Shown here in pieces: positions 32,867 through 38,068 of a DNA stretch of 38,068 nt. The stretch is from an uncultured Cellvibrio sp. (GTDB lineage: Bacteria; Pseudomonadota; Gammaproteobacteria; Pseudomonadales; Cellvibrionaceae): the NCBI GenBank assembly GCA_937958105.1, contig CALFXJ010000062.1, forward strand, positions 1 through 38,068. Reading direction: 5' to 3'. The stretch's first letter is position 1; every line of letters begins with the position of its first letter. A program made the translations under genes and the position numbers. The notes beneath the pieces were generated by a model. The model was given only the letters and a program-made list of their open reading frames with translations. It did no database searches and was not told the DNA's origin.

Positions 32867-34477
32867 CTAGAACCGACTGAAGAAATTCCACACCCCAGAG
32901 GAATAGAAGGAAGGTGTTGTATGCCCGCCGTTAAACGAACACCACACCACCGGATAACCCGAAGCACAGCCTTGATACTCCACGCAGGGTGAAGGCTGAA
33001 CCGGAACGGTGTTGTTTGAACAGCTGTTCGCACGCACAAACAGATCCCGCGCCTCAACACCGGCACTGTGACCAACCACGTTGTCACTGGTACCGTGGGT
33101 AATCCACGCCGCCATCGGCAGACCGCTGTCAGTATAGGGAGTCCAGAGTGCACCGGACGACGGCGCGATTGCGCGGAAGGTGTCGGCCATCTCACGGCCT
33201 ACGGCGAATGACATCATCCCGCCGTAACTCCAGCCCGCTGAGAAGATCCGGCTCTCGTCGATACACAGCGAACCTTTGATCTGCTCGAGCATCGCCCGCA
33301 GGAAGTCCATGTCACGGCCATTAGTATTGGTCCAGCCATCCGTACCCGGTGCACGATCCGGTGCAACAAAGATGGCGCTGCCGTTGGACAGGGATTTGAG
33401 ACCGTAATAGCCCTGGCCAACTACATCATTGGCGCTGCCGCCACGCCAGTGCCAGCCGAATACCAGACGATAGGGGTTGTTCATGTTGTAGTTGCTGGGG
33501 ATGTCGAGTACGTATTCACGATTGAGACCACCGACATTGATGGTGTGACGACCGTTGCTCAAGCGTGGGCCGGAACCACAGCCCGCTGAGCCGGAGCTGC
33601 CCGGGATGGAGCTGGACGAGGAATTGTTGCCGGAGGAACTGCTGGAACCCGGCTCGCCGGATACGGTGCCGAAGTTAATGTAGCCATTGCAGTGCAGCCA
33701 CTCACTGTTCGAGCCACCACCACAGCGGTTGTTGCCCCAGGCACCGGTGTTCTCGCTCATGTCTTCGGCCTGGCGGGTCACACCATTCACGATGATGTAA
33801 TCCACCTGGACATCCGCGTCTGCGTCATTGTCGTTGGTAAACGCCACGTGAATATCGCCGGTCAGGTTAGTGCGAGCTGTGTAGTCCATCATGAAGGTGC
33901 TTAAGGTCCAGGTCTGTACATCCGTACCACCAACACGCAGAGTAATGGATTCAACGCCAGTCGTACCTGCCGCGCGCACGGTGATGCTGTTGTTGCCGGT
34001 ATCACCGCCGGTTGAACTGGACGCCGCACTGGAAGGTGTACTGCTTGGTACGTTCACGCTGGAAGAGGCCACGCTTGAAAAACTGACGCTCGACGATGAG
34101 GGCGTTGAAGTACCACCGGTTGAGCAGGTGGGCATCACAAAATTACCGCTGTGAGTGCCCTGGAAACCGAAGCCGGCGCTCTGTCCCGCGCCCAGGTTGC
34201 CATTCCAGGACACATTGGTGGCAGTCACTGTATTGCCGGATGAAGAAATTTCCGCGTTCCAGGAGTTGGTAACACTGGCGCTCTGATTAAAATTCAGCGC
34301 AACCTGCCAGCTGTTGATCGCCGCATTACCATCATTGGTAACCGTGACGTTAACAACGTAGCCGTTGTTCCATGAATCGGCCGTAACCGAACAGGAGAGT
34401 GCGTAAGCATTACTGGTAATCATCGGCAGCAAAAAAAGCATTGCCGATGCAAACATGCCTTGCCGTAACTTGATCAT
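32867..34477 (-). CDS. Secreted CBM2-CBM60-CE1 esterase (feruloyl/acetyl-xylan esterase type)
   Basis: A 536-residue secreted enzyme for plant cell-wall breakdown. After a signal peptide (about 1-26) come a CBM2 cellulose-binding module (28-119, Trp57, Trp73, Trp91), a Ser-rich linker (about 120-160), a CBM60 xylan-binding module (163-271, ITVRAAGTTGVESITLRVGG, then EWLHCNGYINFG), a second Ser/Gly linker, and an alpha/beta-hydrolase domain of family CE1 (300-536). The triad is likely Ser417 (GWSYGG), Asp465 (HGTSDNVV) and His519 (GGHTTP). It resembles Cellvibrio esterases that release ferulate or acetate from arabinoxylan; which bond it cleaves is not certain. AAGGAAAG sets the start. It is transcribed alone. 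Confidence 0.92.
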   Translation of the reverse strand: MIKLRQGMFASAMLFLLPMITSNAYALSCSVTADSWNNGYVVNVTVTNDGNAAINSWQVALNFNQSASVTNSWNAEISSSGNTVTATNVSWNGNLGAGQSAGFGFQGTHSGNFVMPTCSTGGTSTPSSSSVSFSSVASSSVNVPSSTPSSAASSSTGGDTGNNSITVRAAGTTGVESITLRVGGTDVQTWTLSTFMMDYTARTNLTGDIHVAFTNDNDADADVQVDYIIVNGVTRQAEDMSENTGAWGNNRCGGGSNSEWLHCNGYINFGTVSGEPGSSSSSGNNSSSSSIPGSSGSAGCGSGPRLSNGRHTINVGGLNREYVLDIPSNYNMNNPYRLVFGWHWRGGSANDVVGQGYYGLKSLSNGSAIFVAPDRAPGTDGWTNTNGRDMDFLRAMLEQIKGSLCIDESRIFSAGWSYGGMMSFAVGREMADTFRAIAPSSGALWTPYTDSGLPMAAWITHGTSDNVVGHSAGVEARDLFVRANSCSNNTVPVQPSPCVEYQGCASGYPVVWCSFNGGHTTPSFYSSGVWNFFSRF

Positions 34478-34707
34478 GTTGCTTTCCTTTAAAAATTATT
34501 AACGTTATTGAAAAGGCATACCCGAATAAGACCGACATCCGGATATGGGTTTTACCACCCAAGCATCATAATAAAAAATATTATCATATGGTATGAGAAG
34601 GCTTTTACAGAACAACGAAATAAATCGCAATGCTGTGTTACGCGCCGGTATTATTTATTTCTAATAGAAATTTCACATTTTGAAATTCAACTGCCTGCAG
34701 AACACGA

Positions 34708-34753
34708 GTATCAAAATAATTTATGGCATCAAAACATATAGTTTTTTTGATAC
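34708..34753. repeat. Inverted repeat in the AT-rich esterase/betT gap
   Basis: GTATCAAAA (34708-34716) and TTTTGATAC (34745-34753) form a perfect 9-base inverted repeat with a 28-base centre. It lies in the 328-base AT-rich gap between the esterase start and the betT stop (34478-34805), in which I see no gene. It could be an operator for the esterase (231 bases upstream of its start) or the end of the betT region. Confidence 0.45.
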
Positions 34754-34805
34754 CTGTATTCTTGATTTCACCTGTAAAAGTCAGCGCAAAGAAGGTGCCG
34801 ATTTC

Positions 34806-36803
34806 TCACCGTAAGCCGTGCAGAAAATGCATGTGCTTTTCGTACTGATCAATCACATCAGCAATAACCTGATCTTCGGTCCAGCCCATGATGTCGTAAT
34901 CCTGCCCGCCTTCTTTCAAATACACTTCCGCACGAAAATACCGCAACGCCTTACCACGTCGCGCGCTGGTATCCCGCATTGCAAAGGACGGGGGTGTGTA
35001 GGGTCGCGCATGAACGGAATAGAAAAAATCCACCTCTTCACCGTGATTGACTTCAATCCAGATACGATCACTCTCATCGCGACTGACACTGGCTTCCAGC
35101 CCGCGCTTGGTGAATTCACCTTCCACGCGTTTCAATGCAGGCTCAACAATATTGTCAAAAAATTGTTTTAGTTCGTCATACGTTGGATGGTGAATGATAC
35201 GAGCCAGACGCTTTTCCCAACTGACCGGGCGAATGGCCACACGCGGCGCGATCATCGCACTTTGCAGTCGATCACGTTTAAGCCCTTCCAGCCGCAGGGC
35301 GCGCATTAATCCCCAGCACATCAACAACATCACAATCGCAAACGGCAAAGCGCTGGCGATGGTGGCAGTCTGCAGTGCAGCCAGTCCGCCCGCGAGCAAT
35401 AACCCGGCAGCGATACAGCCTTCGGAAACGGACCAGAAAATGCGTTGCCACACCGGCGTGTCTTCATTAGTACCGCCCGAGGTCAGCATGTCGACAACCA
35501 ATGAACCGGAGTCGGATGAGGTAACAAAGAACGTAATTACCAGTACCGTCGCCAGCAACGATGAGACGCTGGATAACGGCAGGTATTCGAGAAATTGAAA
35601 AAGCGCAACCGAAGTATCCGCCGCAACCGCGTCGGCGATCTGGGTGATGTTCTGATTGATGATCATATGCAGCGCATTGTTGCCAAAAAAAGTCATCCAC
35701 ATAAATGTGAAACCAACCGGCACCAGCAGCACACCGATGACAAATTCGCGAATAGTTCTGCCCCGCGATATGCGCGCAATAAACATTCCTACAAAAGGCG
35801 ACCAGGCAATCCACCAGCCCCAGTAAAACAATGTCCATCCACCAATCCAGCCGCGCGGCTGATAGGCGTAAAGATTAAACGTGGTTTCCACCAGACCGGA
35901 GATGTAAGCCCCGATATTCTGCACATAGGTCTGCAACAGATACACGGTAGGACCGGCAACAAGCACGAACACCAGCATCACTACCGCAAGAATAAGATTC
36001 AGTTCAGAGAGGCGACGAATGCCGCTGTCCAGTCCCATCGCCACCGAGATAGTGGCGAAGCCGGTGATTACCACAACCAGAATAATCTGCCACCCGATCG
36101 ATACCGGCATATCAAATAAATAATTAAACCCCGCGTTCACCTGCATGGCACCGAAACCGAGCGATGTTGCAACACCAAACAAAGTGCCCAGCACCGCAAA
36201 CGTATCAACGGCGTGACCGATGGGACCGTAGATGCGTTCACCAATTAATGGATAAAAAGCGGAACGGATCGTAAGCGGCAGATTGTGGCGGAAAGCAAAG
36301 TATGCAAGAGACAATGCCACCACCGCGTAGATTGCCCATGCATGCACACCCCAATGAAAAAAAGTGATGCGCATCGCTTCACGGGCAGCCTCAACACTGC
36401 CGGCTTCCTCCACCGGCGGTTTCATGGTGTGCATCACCGGTTCGGCTACGCCGAAGAACATCAGGCCGATACCCATCCCCGCCGAAAACAACATGGCGAA
36501 CCAGGAAACATAACTGTAGTCGGGCTCACTGTGATCCGGACCTAACTTGATCAAGCCGTACCGCGACGTAGCGAGAATCACCACAAACAATAAAAACAGC
36601 GCGACCGCGAGAATATAAAACCAACCGGCCGCATGGATAATCCAGCTCTGAATGGCAGTGAACAGGATATTCGCCGTGCCCGGCCAGATGATCACGAAGG
36701 CAACGAATAGCGCGCATAGCCCTGCTGAACCGATAAACACCGGCGGATTGATCTTGATCCAGGATTTCGATTCCGTATTTGCACTGACCTCGTGATCTGA
36801 CAT
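34806..36803 (-). CDS. betT: BCCT family choline/betaine transporter, BetT type
   Basis: A 665-residue inner-membrane carrier with twelve helices in the first 500 residues and a long cytoplasmic C-terminal domain of about 160 residues, as in BetT, where the tail senses osmotic stress. Family signatures are FSAGMGIGLMFFGVAEPVMH at about 109-128 and GWTLFYWGWWIAWSPFVGMF near residue 325, which holds the conserved Trp-rich helix 8 segment. AGGAGG lies upstream of the ATG. H+-coupled choline uptake is the likely role; glycine betaine or carnitine remain possible. No betAB genes are in the window. Confidence 0.9.
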   Translation of the reverse strand: MSDHEVSANTESKSWIKINPPVFIGSAGLCALFVAFVIIWPGTANILFTAIQSWIIHAAGWFYILAVALFLLFVVILATSRYGLIKLGPDHSEPDYSYVSWFAMLFSAGMGIGLMFFGVAEPVMHTMKPPVEEAGSVEAAREAMRITFFHWGVHAWAIYAVVALSLAYFAFRHNLPLTIRSAFYPLIGERIYGPIGHAVDTFAVLGTLFGVATSLGFGAMQVNAGFNYLFDMPVSIGWQIILVVVITGFATISVAMGLDSGIRRLSELNLILAVVMLVFVLVAGPTVYLLQTYVQNIGAYISGLVETTFNLYAYQPRGWIGGWTLFYWGWWIAWSPFVGMFIARISRGRTIREFVIGVLLVPVGFTFMWMTFFGNNALHMIINQNITQIADAVAADTSVALFQFLEYLPLSSVSSLLATVLVITFFVTSSDSGSLVVDMLTSGGTNEDTPVWQRIFWSVSEGCIAAGLLLAGGLAALQTATIASALPFAIVMLLMCWGLMRALRLEGLKRDRLQSAMIAPRVAIRPVSWEKRLARIIHHPTYDELKQFFDNIVEPALKRVEGEFTKRGLEASVSRDESDRIWIEVNHGEEVDFFYSVHARPYTPPSFAMRDTSARRGKALRYFRAEVYLKEGGQDYDIMGWTEDQVIADVIDQYEKHMHFLHGLR

Positions 36804-36832
36804 ATCGCCTCCTGCTGTACTTAAGAATTTAC

Positions 36833-37921
36833 TTAGAAATAAAAATCGAGAGAAAGATAAAGCGCGTCGAAATCGCCCTCGCCAATGTGCCCATCGCGAT
36901 CAACAAAGCCGTTCTGCGTGAGGTATTCGATGTAGATCCAGCCGGGGCCGTAGTTGTACCGCGCACCGGGCGCGAAAGCGGTGACATCCCCCGCGCTGTT
37001 GCCAGCGGTGTCCGGCTGCGCCAGTGTCGCGTCGAGATAAAACGCCCAGGCGCCCCATTGATACCCCACCTCGGCAGCGATACGCGTGTTCTCAACCTTC
37101 TCCGGCATCCCGGCAATGATCTGGTAAGCCTCGGGCAATGAGCGTTGCTGGCGAATGAGAGAAGCCTTGTAGAACAACGCGTCGTACTCGCCCTCCAGAT
37201 ACATCACATAGGCTTCATGAGAGCCTGTGGTTGGACGATCAGGGGTACCGGTTAAATCCTGCAGCTGGCCGGTTTGAACCGACAGACCCAGGCGATTGCC
37301 GCTGTTAAACTGCCAGGCCAGATTGCCCACCAGCGTCTGCACTTTGCGATAACTTGTTGAGCTGCCCCAGTGACCATTGTCATCCAGCGTATCCGTGCTG
37401 GTACTGCCCCAATCGTCGGCAAGGTAATACGCCAGATCGTAGTGCCACGAGGTTTGCGTGCCACTGAGCTTGACCCCCACATCCATCTGGTCACCAAAAC
37501 CACCCAGCAACAAATCACCGGGCCAGAAGTTGTATGTCTTCCACCCGAAGGGCACCTGCGACTTACCCACCCGCACCGCGTGCTGCTCATTCAGCTTCCA
37601 GCCCATCCAGGCTTCGTGCAGCGCAAACTGATCACCACTGCTGTTGTTATCAGGGTCGGTAAAACTCCCGGGACCAAATCGCGCCTCCGCAGAATAAAAC
37701 CACCGACCACCATCCTCCGCCTTACCATCGGCATAAAGAATCAACGCCTCTCCACCAAACTCGCCATGACTATTGGTATTAGCCTTATCGTTCGGCAGGT
37801 ACTGATAATTAGCCCACACACCCCCGGAAAAATTACTCCCGGCCACCGCGCTACCGCACCACACCAGCAGACCAGATAACGCCAGCAAACCTGCGCCTCG
37901 TTTATTGATTATTAAATTCAT
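36833..37921 (-). CDS. Outer-membrane porin-like protein
   Basis: A 362-residue exported beta-barrel with a signal peptide (about 1-27, ending AVA-GSN). The mature region alternates aromatic strands and Asp/Asn/Gly-rich turns (WFYSAEARFGPGSF, HAVRVGKSQVPFGWKTYNFW, QTSWHYDLAYYLADDWG) and ends LYLSLDFYF with terminal Phe, as required for BAM assembly. RVGKSQVPFGW resembles phosphate- or anion-selective porin relatives. I use the ATG at 37919-37921, which opens on the signal peptide; the AGGAGG upstream is 13 bases away, a long spacing. A further upstream Met would add 17 residues. It precedes betT by 29 bases and could be co-transcribed with it. Confidence 0.83.
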   Translation of the reverse strand: MNLIINKRGAGLLALSGLLVWCGSAVAGSNFSGGVWANYQYLPNDKANTNSHGEFGGEALILYADGKAEDGGRWFYSAEARFGPGSFTDPDNNSSGDQFALHEAWMGWKLNEQHAVRVGKSQVPFGWKTYNFWPGDLLLGGFGDQMDVGVKLSGTQTSWHYDLAYYLADDWGSTSTDTLDDNGHWGSSTSYRKVQTLVGNLAWQFNSGNRLGLSVQTGQLQDLTGTPDRPTTGSHEAYVMYLEGEYDALFYKASLIRQQRSLPEAYQIIAGMPEKVENTRIAAEVGYQWGAWAFYLDATLAQPDTAGNSAGDVTAFAPGARYNYGPGWIYIEYLTQNGFVDRDGHIGEGDFDALYLSLDFYF

Positions 37922-37971
37922 CGCTGCTGCAGTTCCTCCTGAACAAGATGCATGAATACCGCCACGCAGCA

Positions 37972-38000
37972 AAATGCGTCACAACAACATAAATGCGTCA
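37972..38000. promoter_or_regulatory. Direct repeat upstream of the porin gene
   Basis: The 10-base sequence AAATGCGTCA occurs at 37972-37981 and 37991-38000, 19 bases apart, close upstream of the porin-like gene. Two half-sites about two helical turns apart may mark an activator or repressor site. Confidence 0.35.
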
Positions 38001-38068
38001 TGGCGTTGTTAGATGAGAGATAACTATGAGTATAGGAAAAATGAAAAGTATCCGGAGGAAAGTGCGGG

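Overview
The window looks like a chromosomal segment of a plant-polysaccharide-degrading gammaproteobacterium, most likely a Cellvibrio-type member of the Cellvibrionaceae. The evidence is a secreted esterase built as CBM2, Ser-rich linker, CBM60 and CE1 catalytic domain; GTAG-headed REP palindromes between many genes; a proteobacterial nitrate transporter paired with a PP2C-kinase fusion; and a BetT-type choline transporter. Most of the window is moderately GC-rich. The cytochrome oxidase block (about 8.6-15.2 kb) is visibly richer in GC and a two-gene block (16.78-18.62 kb) is strikingly AT-rich.

Left part (1-8.6 kb): a Na+/Ca2+ exchanger, an acidic low-complexity protein, an AsmA-family protein, then a nitrate/nitrite MFS transporter behind a very good sigma-54 promoter match. 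A strong intrinsic terminator separates the transporter from a membrane-anchored PP2C phosphatase/Ser-Thr kinase. A dense REP cluster with an alternating higher-order pattern follows (7980-8466).

Respiratory block (8.6-14.1 kb): a small HemJ/CopD-like membrane protein, a DUF2231 membrane protein on the opposite strand, and a tightly overlapping operon of oxidase subunit II (coxB), a subunit I-III fusion (coxA/coxC), a small membrane protein and the CtaG copper/assembly factor. A second overlapping operon (14.2-16.8 kb) holds the membrane-protein trio DUF2157, DUF4401 and GDYXXLXY.

Middle (16.8-24.2 kb, nearly all minus strand): an AT-rich, translationally coupled pair of unrecognised genes (the best candidate for an undescribed system), DUF4256, YjdM, a GFA-family zinc enzyme, and a coupled pair of a large lipoprotein and an outer-membrane barrel-like protein.

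Right part (24.6-38 kb): a secreted protein with a C-terminal membrane/arginine tail; a decaying c-di-GMP locus (a sensor fragment, a broken GGDEF gene, and an intact-reading propeller-EAL gene that has a signal peptide but no transmembrane segment); a sugar-oxidation operon (TIM-barrel isomerase-like, GMC oxidoreductase, Tat-dependent small subunit) resembling glucoside 3-dehydrogenase systems; a 50-residue glycine-zipper protein; the CBM2-CBM60-CE1 esterase; BetT; and an outer-membrane porin-like protein. No rRNA, tRNA, CRISPR array, transposase or integrase was seen.
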